A DNA stretch of 64,000 nt, from the NCBI GenBank assembly GCA_018064925.1, contig JAGHUH010000021.1, forward strand, positions 62,001 to 126,000, read 5' to 3'. This DNA comes from Candidatus Cacconaster stercorequi (GTDB taxonomy: Bacteria; Bacillota; Clostridia; Oscillospirales; Oscillospiraceae). This document shows, piece by piece, positions 18,406 to 27,077 of the stretch. Within the stretch, counting starts at the first letter, position 1. Every line of letters begins with the position of its first letter. The notes under the pieces are model-generated. The model searched no databases and was not told the origin of the DNA. It saw only the letters and a program-made list of their open reading frames with translations. Both the position numbers and the translations under genes were made by a program.

Positions 18406-19942
18406 TGATGAATGGGCATCCATGCGTGAGGCGGATTTTGATGCTATGCTGAAAAGCAGTGTTTCAGAATCCCCGCCGGAGGATGTTGTTTCTGCTGTAT
18501 CGCCATGCAAAAAAGCGCTGAATCGTGTGCTCATCGGCATTGTGCTTTCTGCCATCACATTAAACTTCTGGTGCCTGGACTATATCCTCCCCTCGGTTGG
18601 CGCATTGCTGTCTTTATTGGGTTTTCGCGCCCTGCGGCGTGAAAACAAATGGTTTTTCTATTGCTTCGCGCTGACTATTGTGAGTGGTGCGTACCTTTTC
18701 TGCGAATTGATTCTCAATACCACAATACTCCAAAGTGCCTTTTACGCTTCGTCTGTGGAAACCTTCCTGTCTGTTGTCGGTTCCCTGCTTCTCCTGCTTA
18801 AGTTTTACTGTTTTTGGCGCGGTATCTGCATTATACAGGAAAAAGCCGCGCTCCCCGCTCACGCAAACAGCGTATTGGCGTTGGTCGTCTGGTACGCCGT
18901 CATGCTGATCCTGGCCATTTTCCACTGTGAAAGTACCTTCGTCATCGGGATCGTCATTATCATTTTTGCTATCATCGTTTGCAACATTGCCAAGCTGTCA
19001 AAGGAACTCGATGCAGTCGGGTACGCCATCGCAAACACATCTCACAAAATCAGCGACAGGTGTCTTGTATGTATGATACTTGCCGCGCTTACTGTCGGCT
19101 GTGCCTGCGGCTATCTCTTCGGGGACAGTTATCGGATGGATTGGCAGACGGTGGATGCAGCGGAGCACAACAATGTGTCGGACATCAAAAGCAATCTGTT
19201 GGATCTGGGTTTCCCGGAAGCTGTACTGAATGATCTCGGCGCCGCTGATATAGCCGCCTGCAATGGCGCTGTTCAGGTCAAGAGCGGCGTTTCCGATCAC
19301 TTCGTTTACGGCTGCAGCAACCTGCCTGATGAAACATATAATAACCTCGGCTCGCATAACCTCCAGCCAACAGCGACAAGGGATCTGCGCATTACCAATG
19401 TGGCAGTCAAACTCTCCGGCACAGAGAATCGATGGATGACCTTCCAGCATTTTCGTTGGTTAAACCATCCTCGTTTTTATGGCACAGAAGCCTTTTATAT
19501 TGTCTCGCCCGCCTACCGGTATTCAAAAGATTGCAGCTGCGCCGGCGAGGCAACCGGGCGCGTATTATATGATGATGACGGCGGCAATAGTTATGCATCG
19601 CCCTACCATTTTCTTGGTGAGCAGGACAACGCCGGGGAAGTTCCTATCCTTGATTTTTCGGAAGAAGGCGGCATTATTGCCGGCTTTTCCGTGCCGCGCC
19701 AATGCCAAAATTGCCGTGGTTATATTGCGTATCCCGTTATTGCACACGGGAAAGAATATACCATCGGGAACTTTCTGAAATATTTTCATCAGCGGAGCTG
19801 CCTGCAGTATCCGGCTGTAACGGCAATGGAATTTTCCAAAGATAACGCGTGGAATACCTTCGCTTTTTCTGTATCAGCAAATGACTTTCTATTTTCCTAT
19901 GAAAGCGAATCTATCGAGGGATACAACAGGCACAGCGGATAA
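18398..19942 (+). CDS. Hypothetical membrane protein, probably anti-sigma partner
   Basis: Overlaps the sigma-factor gene; RBS GGAGGTGA; N-terminal cytoplasmic stretch then TM segments. Confidence 0.6.
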   Translation: MRNDEWASMREADFDAMLKSSVSESPPEDVVSAVSPCKKALNRVLIGIVLSAITLNFWCLDYILPSVGALLSLLGFRALRRENKWFFYCFALTIVSGAYLFCELILNTTILQSAFYASSVETFLSVVGSLLLLLKFYCFWRGICIIQEKAALPAHANSVLALVVWYAVMLILAIFHCESTFVIGIVIIIFAIIVCNIAKLSKELDAVGYAIANTSHKISDRCLVCMILAALTVGCACGYLFGDSYRMDWQTVDAAEHNNVSDIKSNLLDLGFPEAVLNDLGAADIAACNGAVQVKSGVSDHFVYGCSNLPDETYNNLGSHNLQPTATRDLRITNVAVKLSGTENRWMTFQHFRWLNHPRFYGTEAFYIVSPAYRYSKDCSCAGEATGRVLYDDDGGNSYASPYHFLGEQDNAGEVPILDFSEEGGIIAGFSVPRQCQNCRGYIAYPVIAHGKEYTIGNFLKYFHQRSCLQYPAVTAMEFSKDNAWNTFAFSVSANDFLFSYESESIEGYNRHSG

Positions 19943-19993
19943 GATGACCGCCGCACCAATCGTTCCCCCATTGCTCATGCTGCCCTTTTGTTA

Positions 19994-20030
19994 AAATCTC
20001 CGTCCGGCGATGCACGCCGGACGGAGATTT
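19994..20030 (+). terminator. Strong rho-independent (bidirectional) terminator
   Basis: aaatctccgtccggcg-atgca-cgccggacggagattt followed by T-tract. Confidence 0.9.
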
Positions 20031-20391
20031 TTTCTATAAATCTATTTGTACCGTTATTGTTCAGGTGTGTTCATTGTGGTGTTTGTTTCGGCACAAATCT
20101 GTTTCACCTTCGGCATGATGTCAATGCCGCGCCGGTAATCCGGTTTCCCCGCTCCGACAATGATCTGCCCGTTCTCGCCGTCACTGCGAATGAAGTACCA
20201 AAAGTGCGCTTAACTGTTTCTCATCCATTTTCGTTTCCTCCTGTAGCTCCAACAAATTGAAAGAACACCAATGAACGATTGCTATTAAACACATATTGGT
20301 TATACAACCGTTTGGCTTTTAATACCCCCAATGTCTGTTCTTTGCTCAATATACCAGATGAATGAAGTGCAGCATTTACGCGGCCTACGGG

Positions 20392-20663
20392 GGATCATCC
20401 CCGCGTGTGCGGGGAAAAGCCACCGGCATCTTCCCATTCGGAAAGATTTTTAGGATCATCCCCGCGTGTGCGGGGAAAAGCGCTTGACGGCAGGCAAGGC
20501 AATGGTCGGCTTCGGATCATCCCCGCGTGTGCGGGGAAAAGTTCAAACGCAGCTGCGCAAGGCGCACATAGGCGGGATCATCCCCGCGTGTGCGGGGAAA
20601 AGTCGTTCGGCTCGTCCGCAAACTCGCAGGCTACAGGATCATCCCCGCGTGTGCGGGGAAAAG
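20392..20663 (-). CRISPR. Type I-E CRISPR array: 5 identical 28-nt repeats, 4 spacers of 33 nt
   Basis: ggatcatccccgcgtgtgcggggaaaag at 20392, 20453, 20514, 20575, 20636; crRNA orientation inferred minus (CTTTTCCCCGCACACGCGGGGATGATCC), collinear with cas genes. Confidence 0.98.
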
Positions 20664-20687
20664 ACTTGTTTTTCTCTCATTTTCTTC

Positions 20688-21605
20688 TTATTTCTCGCTT
20701 TTTCTTTCTTCAGAAACAACAAGCTCCATTAACTTACCATAGACCCCATATGTCGCTTCGCAGTCGGCCATCGCACGATGCTGCCCGGTGCAGTCCAGCT
20801 TGAAGTGGTTTGCCAGCGTCGACAGCTTATAATTGTCCAGATTGGGCATCATGATCTGCGCCATCTGCTGGGTGTCGATAAAACGATTTTCCATTTCCTC
20901 GTCCATTCGCCGACAAGCCTCCTGCAAAAACGCCTGTTCAAAGGCCGCATGATGGCATACAAGGGGTAAATCCTCCACAAATTCCAAAAGTTGCCGAATT
21001 GCAATCGCCAATGGCTTTCCGGAAAGTTTCAAATCCTCATCCGTGATGCCAGTGAGATGCGTAATCTCTTTCGGGACAGGCTTGCCGCTGCATACAAATG
21101 TCTGCATTCGCTCCGCAATTTGCCCCCGCTCCACCAATAGCGCGGCAATCTCGATGATTTCATCCCTTTGTACATCCAAACCGGTCGTTTCAAAATCTAG
21201 CACGACATAGTCGGGCACCAGGAAGGCATCCAGTACATGGCGCTTCTTGGTATGCGTGGCAGCTATCCGCTGCTTGGAAAATGTAGAAAATCCCGTCTTT
21301 ACCTCCTTGTGCCCGGGAGGCAAACTCGCCCGTTCCGGACGGCGCATCATCTTAATCCCATCGTAGTCAACCGGCTCCCAGTAGGCATTGTGCACCCGGA
21401 AGTCCATGCGCTGCTCACCAGAGGCACTGTAAACCATGGTTGCATGGCCTCGCCCAATGTTTTCCGTAATCCGCAGCCACAGATTCTCCCGTACCCTTGC
21501 ACTGATATTGCCCACATAGACACCGGTGTTAATTTCAAAAAGCCATTTTGTCATGTCACCGCGCAGCTTTGGTGGACAATTGGAGAGCACTACAATGACA
21601 GGCAT
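20688..21605 (-). CDS. cas2: Cas2e fused to a DEDDh (DnaQ-like) exonuclease domain
   Basis: Cas2e N-terminus MPVIVVLSNCPPKLRGDMTKWLFEINTGVYVGNISARVRENLW...; C-terminal DFETTGLDVQRDEIIEIAA...HHAAFEQAFL...HRAMADCEAT exonuclease motifs. Confidence 0.95.
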   Translation of the reverse strand: MPVIVVLSNCPPKLRGDMTKWLFEINTGVYVGNISARVRENLWLRITENIGRGHATMVYSASGEQRMDFRVHNAYWEPVDYDGIKMMRRPERASLPPGHKEVKTGFSTFSKQRIAATHTKKRHVLDAFLVPDYVVLDFETTGLDVQRDEIIEIAALLVERGQIAERMQTFVCSGKPVPKEITHLTGITDEDLKLSGKPLAIAIRQLLEFVEDLPLVCHHAAFEQAFLQEACRRMDEEMENRFIDTQQMAQIMMPNLDNYKLSTLANHFKLDCTGQHRAMADCEATYGVYGKLMELVVSEERKSEK

Positions 21606-22553
21606 CTACAACCGCTCCTTTCCGTAGCTGTGGCCGGAGGGCAGTGTATCTCTCAGATTATCCCACAAATGCAGCTCGACGGGCGCATCCAGCTTGTCCG
21701 GCACGGCGTGCAGCAGGCTCCGAATGTCCTTGACCATGCGTTCTAAAATGTGCGCCTCCGTCATAGCATCCCGCACCTTACGCCGCATGACAGCCGGAAG
21801 ACCCGGCGGATTATCCGCAGCTACTGCAAAGGCCAGTGGAATAATCAGCTCCGCCTTGTACAGGTCGGCAATATCGTAGACGAACGAATTTTCATGTCCC
21901 ACATGGACGAACCCAAGCCCCGGCGAACAGCCCAGCGCAAATATCACCGCGTGAGCAAGGCCGTACAGACAGGCATTCCCCGCCGTCAATGCCTGATTGA
22001 CCGGGGAACCGTTCTCAAAATGCTCCGGATCATAATCGCGCCCATCCCACGGAACACCGCTCGCCTTCGATGCGCTCCGGTAGGCATTGCGAACGCGCGC
22101 CCCTTCTCGCCCGCGGAGCTGCTGCATGGTGAGCTTCGACACATCCTCTCCCGGAAAGCGCATGGCATACATGGCCCGCACCACATTCAAATGGCTTCTC
22201 TGATTGGAGACCAGCTCAGCCTGCTTCAGCAGCAGGGACGCACGGTGTGTCAACGGGCGGCCAGCGGCATAATAGCGCACACCCTTCTCCCCTACCCAGA
22301 TGACACAGACGCCCATGTCGCCGATCAGTTCCATGGCCCGGTGGGTCACATCCGTTCCGGGACCCAGCAGCAACACGGAAAAGGCGGCCGCCGGAATCAG
22401 CACGGAACCTTTCTCGTCCCGCACAACAATGGCACTGTCCTCTCGGCTGAGCTTACATCGCTCCAGATAGAGAAAGGTCATACGATCCGAGATCTGCGGA
22501 AGCGCTTGTAGTTCCGGGCGAAACATTCCGCCTGCGTCGCTCATTCCACACAC
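21606..22553 (-). CDS. cas1: Cas1e integrase
   Basis: LYLERCKLSREDSAIVV...GEKGVRYYA...LYGLAHAVIFALGCSPGLGFVHVGHENSFVYDIADLYKAE. Confidence 0.96.
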   Translation of the reverse strand: MCGMSDAGGMFRPELQALPQISDRMTFLYLERCKLSREDSAIVVRDEKGSVLIPAAAFSVLLLGPGTDVTHRAMELIGDMGVCVIWVGEKGVRYYAAGRPLTHRASLLLKQAELVSNQRSHLNVVRAMYAMRFPGEDVSKLTMQQLRGREGARVRNAYRSASKASGVPWDGRDYDPEHFENGSPVNQALTAGNACLYGLAHAVIFALGCSPGLGFVHVGHENSFVYDIADLYKAELIIPLAFAVAADNPPGLPAVMRRKVRDAMTEAHILERMVKDIRSLLHAVPDKLDAPVELHLWDNLRDTLPSGHSYGKERL

Positions 22554-23170
22554 CTCGTCACAGTCAGAAGTCCGCAGCCATAGGCCTTCTCCCGTCCGAT
22601 CCCCGATACCAGAGCTTGACGGAACCGCTGGGCATCCGTGACCGTCAGGGTTCCTTCAAAGACAGCCGTGCGGAAGGTAACGCGCCTTCCGCCGTCCGTG
22701 TTCTTGCGAAAGGATTCCCATGCGGTCTGCGTCACTGCAAACTCGTCAGGTTCAAGGTGGAAACCATGCTTTTCGGCACGATCTATCAACCATTGCGCCT
22801 GCTGGGCCACGGTCACATGGGCCAACACCTTGCCGCGTTTACCCATACCGGCACTTTTGGCAATGACCGGATTGGCTTTCAAACGAAAGTGACGGCGCTG
22901 CCCGACTCGGATATGGGCCAGAAAAGATTCGTAGTCCAGCGTTTCCCAGCCGTTTTCCGTACCGAACTGCTGCGAAGTTGTCGTTAATTCCGGCGGCGTT
23001 TCGCTGACAAGAAGCAGATAGGACTTCTTCAACAGCGTATCTCTGCGCCAGAGCTTTCTGCCCTTTCCGGCAAAGTCGTGCTCAATTGCTCCGTGGAACA
23101 GCGCAGGCGATGCCAATGCCATGATAGTCTTGCGCTGGGAGGTATCAAGTTCCATGCGTGTCAGATACAT
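22541..23170 (-). CDS. cas6e: Cas6e crRNA endoribonuclease
   Basis: MYLTRMELDTSQRKTIMALASPALFHGAIEHDF; C-terminal GIGREKAYGCGLLTV. Confidence 0.93.
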   Translation of the reverse strand: MYLTRMELDTSQRKTIMALASPALFHGAIEHDFAGKGRKLWRRDTLLKKSYLLLVSETPPELTTTSQQFGTENGWETLDYESFLAHIRVGQRRHFRLKANPVIAKSAGMGKRGKVLAHVTVAQQAQWLIDRAEKHGFHLEPDEFAVTQTAWESFRKNTDGGRRVTFRTAVFEGTLTVTDAQRFRQALVSGIGREKAYGCGLLTVTRCVE

Positions 23171-23824
23171 ATTCCGCCTCCACTTCCGCAAACGGATCGT
23201 GCTCCGTCTGCTCTTTTCCGGGGAGGATGACCTCCCGAACCTTGCGATAGCCAAATTCTCTCCGCCGGGGGCTGAAAGAAATCGGCACATCCCTGACCAC
23301 CGCAGCGCTCGAATCCAATGCCGACGCCTCCAGCACCAATCGAACGCTATCCTCGTGGATAACCAATCGAGGCTCCTCCCGCAGCACTGTTTCCAGATTG
23401 CCGTCCCGAATGCCTAACACCAACGGCAGGGTGGGTGGCAGGAGCGGCGGCCGAGAAACAGAGGGTACACCGGATGCGTCAGCCGATCTGCACAACGCTC
23501 CAACAGTTCCCGGTCATCCGAGGCAAGGCCGCAAAGAAATATGGCATCGCAGAGATAATAGCGATGGGTGACATAGGTGCTTGTGCCGTGAGCCATATGG
23601 AAGTCATGGAGCAGCTGTCCCTCCTGATCAACACGCACGCCAAATTGCAGCCGGGAAAGTTCCTGCAAGGCAAGCACATCGTCCCTGCGAAAGCCGCAGG
23701 CAGCGGCCAGCAATCCCAGAACGCCGCTTTTGGTAGGTTCGCGCTGCGTATCGCGGGTGTCGAATTTCGAATCAACGCCCCAGGACTGCATGGGTGCGGC
23801 AAGACGCAAAAGTAGCGTATTCAT
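23145..23824 (-). pseudogene. cas5e: Cas5e, split by an apparent 1-nt deletion near 23438
   Basis: MNTLLLRLAAPMQSWGVDSKFDTRDTQREPTKSGVLGLLAAACG... to ...YPLFLGRRSC in one frame (23414-23824), continuing as PPTLPLVLGIRDGNLETVL...EFGYRKVREVILPG in another (23145-23495). Confidence 0.85.
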
Positions 23825-24885
23825 ACGGTTTTCTCCCCTGTGTATTCCTCCAAACGGGCGAGGAGCGCCTTCAACGACAATACCTCGGCGTGGCCGGACA
23901 GAACCGCCTCGTCACCACAGCCCAAAGCCAGTTCCGGCTGCTCGGCAAAGCTGCTGCACAGCTTATCGGCATAGGCCAGCAGCGACTGGCAGGATTGACC
24001 GACATAGCCGTTCTTCTGATTTTTGATAGGATTTTCAAAAGCACCGGAAAGGTTTACCGGCTGGTCACGACGTATGGTAACATAGAGCAGATCCGGCAGC
24101 GTGCGGTTGGCAAAGGTATTCTGCTTGCCTGTGGGCATGGAGCAAGCAAAGGCCTCCACAAAGCCGCGCACCACCTGCGGTGTATCCGCGCCCAGATGGG
24201 TGGCCAGTTCCGTGACATTCACCGTGGCATAGCGATAGAGAGTCGCAGAGTTAAACTCCGCCGTATCCAGAAAGCCTGCACCGGATTCATCATCCGCCTT
24301 TTCATCATCTACAGCGGCGAAATAGTCGTATTCAATCTGTACGCCGTGGGTGGAGATGGCATGGGCCACCTGTGCGGTGGCATCATAATTGAGGGAGGGG
24401 TCACCGGCAACCATGCGGCCAAAGAGTGCAATATCCAGCGTGGGATGATCCTTCATAGCCTGCTTATAAACCGCTTTGTCCTTCTCTTCGGCAGCAGCCA
24501 GCGCTGCCAGTGCCCTGATCTGCGACTTGCTGACAAAGAACAGCGCCGCATTCTCGTTCTTCTTTTCGTCCAACTTGATGCCCACATTCTTCAGTGCTTT
24601 CAGTGCGGACTTCATGGCCTTTTCCGGGGCAATCGTTTCATCGATGGCCATTATCTCATCGGCAATCAGCTTGGGAAGCTGCTTGGTACGGCTACCCAGA
24701 GCTTCCACATCAAAGATCGTCTTGAAATACTCCCGTATAGCGCGCTTCCACGCCTGAGAAGACACACGGGCACGCTTCACACCGCCGTATATCGCGGTTT
24801 TGGGAGACCCGGTATCGTCTCGATTCACGCAGGAAGGCGGCACAGTCTGAATAGCATGGAGATCGATGTACAGCGAATTTTTCAT
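23821..24885 (-). CDS. cas7e: Cas7e (Cse4/CasC)
   Basis: LYIDLHAIQTVPPSCVNRDDTGSPKTAIYGGVKRARVSSQAWKRAIREYF. Confidence 0.96.
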   Translation of the reverse strand: MKNSLYIDLHAIQTVPPSCVNRDDTGSPKTAIYGGVKRARVSSQAWKRAIREYFKTIFDVEALGSRTKQLPKLIADEIMAIDETIAPEKAMKSALKALKNVGIKLDEKKNENAALFFVSKSQIRALAALAAAEEKDKAVYKQAMKDHPTLDIALFGRMVAGDPSLNYDATAQVAHAISTHGVQIEYDYFAAVDDEKADDESGAGFLDTAEFNSATLYRYATVNVTELATHLGADTPQVVRGFVEAFACSMPTGKQNTFANRTLPDLLYVTIRRDQPVNLSGAFENPIKNQKNGYVGQSCQSLLAYADKLCSSFAEQPELALGCGDEAVLSGHAEVLSLKALLARLEEYTGEKTV

Positions 24886-24908
24886 ATCTATTGTCCTTTC
24901 TCATCGAT

Positions 24909-25487
24909 TTATTGGTTGTCGGTTTTCAAGCGACAGAAATCCTCACCCCAGCAAAGCCGCACTTTGTCGGCAGTATCTGGGTTCTGGAAGAAATACAGAT
25001 CGGTTGCCAGTCGGACATAGTCCAGTGGGATATCCTTCGCCCGCAGAAGCGCAACCAAGCCGCGCAGATGGTGCGACAGTGCCGCCATATCAGAAGCCGT
25101 GGCCACGGGATAGAAGCGGCGGGAAATGCGCTCCCGATCCTCCTCACTGTCCATCAGACATCTTGCGGCGGCGCCCAAAGAATTCTCCTCACGATGCATG
25201 GCGTCATTCTTTCGGTCACGCCCCTGCTGATGCAGGGCAAACATGGTTAGTGCTGTGTAAATTGCCCACTCGGCGCGGCTCGGTTCTCCATATCCCACAA
25301 GTGCTTCCGGAAGATCCAGCAGGCACTCTCCCCAAAGCTCGGGGATCTCACCGGGGGCATGTCCGATGCCACGGCGCAGACGCGCCAACGAGGCACGCAC
25401 CGCGCTTTCAGACGGATTGGACAAGAGACGGTGAATTTTTGCTGCGGTAAATGCTTTGATTTGATCAGAATTATTCATGCGTTTCAC
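24909..25487 (-). CDS. cse2: Cse2 (Cas11e)
   Basis: Position in I-E operon; ASLARLRRGIGHAPGEIPELW, GAAARCLMDSEEDRERISRRFYPVATASDMAALSHHLRGLVALLRAKDIPLDYVRLATDLYFF. Confidence 0.92.
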   Translation of the reverse strand: MKRMNNSDQIKAFTAAKIHRLLSNPSESAVRASLARLRRGIGHAPGEIPELWGECLLDLPEALVGYGEPSRAEWAIYTALTMFALHQQGRDRKNDAMHREENSLGAAARCLMDSEEDRERISRRFYPVATASDMAALSHHLRGLVALLRAKDIPLDYVRLATDLYFFQNPDTADKVRLCWGEDFCRLKTDNQ

Positions 25488-25490
25488 CCT

Positions 25491-27077
25491 CTATACTCGG
25501 TCAATATTTCTCATGCCACTCCTGAACCACTGCATTGCCAAGGACGAGGAGTAGTATTTTTTCTTATCATTCCCCACAGAAACCATTTTTCCGATGAATG
25601 CGGATTGCCCGGCATCAGCCACCAGTTTCTCTGCCAGTTTCCACGCTGCGGCATCCGCTTCTTTGCACCAAGCATCAATCTTCTGTTCACGCGCCTCCGA
25701 AGTGTCTTCGGCATCCAGCGAGGCCAACCACTTACGGAAGGGCGCATCTATAACAAAATAGTAATGCTCTCTGGCAGCTGCATCGAGCTTGATCTTTTTC
25801 TCCTTGTCACCTCCAGAAGCGAGATACAGATCGTAGGCGAGAATACCCACCCGCTTGGCAATCCTGTCGCAGCGTGCCACCATGTCCGAGATGCGCTGGC
25901 GGTAGCTTGTCCCCAACTCAGAGAGCAGATTGAGGTGCAGAGAAAGAGAGTCAGAAAAAATGTTGTCAACCGAGGAGTGCTGCGCCTGATCATAGGTTAT
26001 GCTGACAAAGCCATAGCGCAGCATTATATTCTTCTGAATGCACTGGCCTCGTATCAGCTCAAAATGCCACTGGATAAGAAGCGAGTAAGTCTCTTTGTTT
26101 GCGATGATGCTGTCAAATTCGCGCCAGACCTGCCGCCTGTTGAGGGATCTGCACAGATTATTCTTCTCCTTCTTTTTATCCATCTTCCATATGGCCATCT
26201 GCTCGTTGTGGCTGATCTGTTCATAACATAATCCGCCCTTTGGCGACTTATAGCCCTCCAACTTTCCATTCTTCCTTACCAATTGGCCATATCTGGAATG
26301 GTAGGAGAGTATTGCCACCGGATTACGCGGGTATGCAATTTTTCGGACAGATTCATCGAATTTGATCTCTTCCTCCCAGCTTGCTGATCCGTTTTTCTCC
26401 CAGGGTGCCCCGTCACGATCCAGCAGGACAAAATTCAGCATCAATGTCTCAAAAAGCGTATTTCCCTGCGCCATAATCACTGCAAACTGGCCCAAAAGTG
26501 CCACTCCCAGCCCGCTTTTCAGCGTGTTGTCATCATATTGATTCATGCATACCAGCCAGCGGGCAGCCTCTGCATTACTGAGCGTTGTCTTTTCCGCTCC
26601 ACCTCTTTCGGAGAACAGTCTAGCCTTGTTTCCGCTTTCGGAAATTGCTCCGTTGATCTTCTGTACCGGCTCTGATTGTGGACGGGATGCCTCTGCGGGA
26701 ATGTTTGATATCTGCCAAAATGGTTTTGTGGGATGAAACAGCCAGAAGTTTTCCTCCTGTGCTTTGAGATAAGCTCGCAGCGGATCCTCTGGAAAATGCC
26801 CATACTCCCACAGTTCCATCCAGTGGTCGAGGGCATCATCGGCGTTCTCGATCTCCGTGTCTTCACCGGCAACATTCACATGCTCAAACACTGCATGGAG
26901 CACCGCCAACAGCAAGCGCAGGATGGCTGCGTCCTGCGTGGGCAGTTCTCCGGCAAGCCCTCGATAGCTGTGGGCATGGAGTAGCGCCTCTGTCAGGGAT
27001 ACCTCCTCAATACTGCAATCCTCTCGCATCACTCGAATCCAAGGCTCTTGCAGCAGGTTAAACTCTTTTCCCGCCAT
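25491..27077 (-). CDS. cse1: Cse1 (Cas8e)
   Basis: FNLLQEPWIRVMREDCSIEEVSLTEALLHAHSYRGLAGELPTQDAAILRLLLAVLHAVF. Confidence 0.95.
   Translation of the reverse strand: MAGKEFNLLQEPWIRVMREDCSIEEVSLTEALLHAHSYRGLAGELPTQDAAILRLLLAVLHAVFEHVNVAGEDTEIENADDALDHWMELWEYGHFPEDPLRAYLKAQEENFWLFHPTKPFWQISNIPAEASRPQSEPVQKINGAISESGNKARLFSERGGAEKTTLSNAEAARWLVCMNQYDDNTLKSGLGVALLGQFAVIMAQGNTLFETLMLNFVLLDRDGAPWEKNGSASWEEEIKFDESVRKIAYPRNPVAILSYHSRYGQLVRKNGKLEGYKSPKGGLCYEQISHNEQMAIWKMDKKKEKNNLCRSLNRRQVWREFDSIIANKETYSLLIQWHFELIRGQCIQKNIMLRYGFVSITYDQAQHSSVDNIFSDSLSLHLNLLSELGTSYRQRISDMVARCDRIAKRVGILAYDLYLASGGDKEKKIKLDAAAREHYYFVIDAPFRKWLASLDAEDTSEAREQKIDAWCKEADAAAWKLAEKLVADAGQSAFIGKMVSVGNDKKKYYSSSLAMQWFRSGMRNIDRV

Noticed and set aside
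20405-20803. Plus-strand ORFs across the CRISPR array
   Set aside because: Artefacts of reading through CRISPR repeats (repeated CGEK/GSSPRVRGK peptide).
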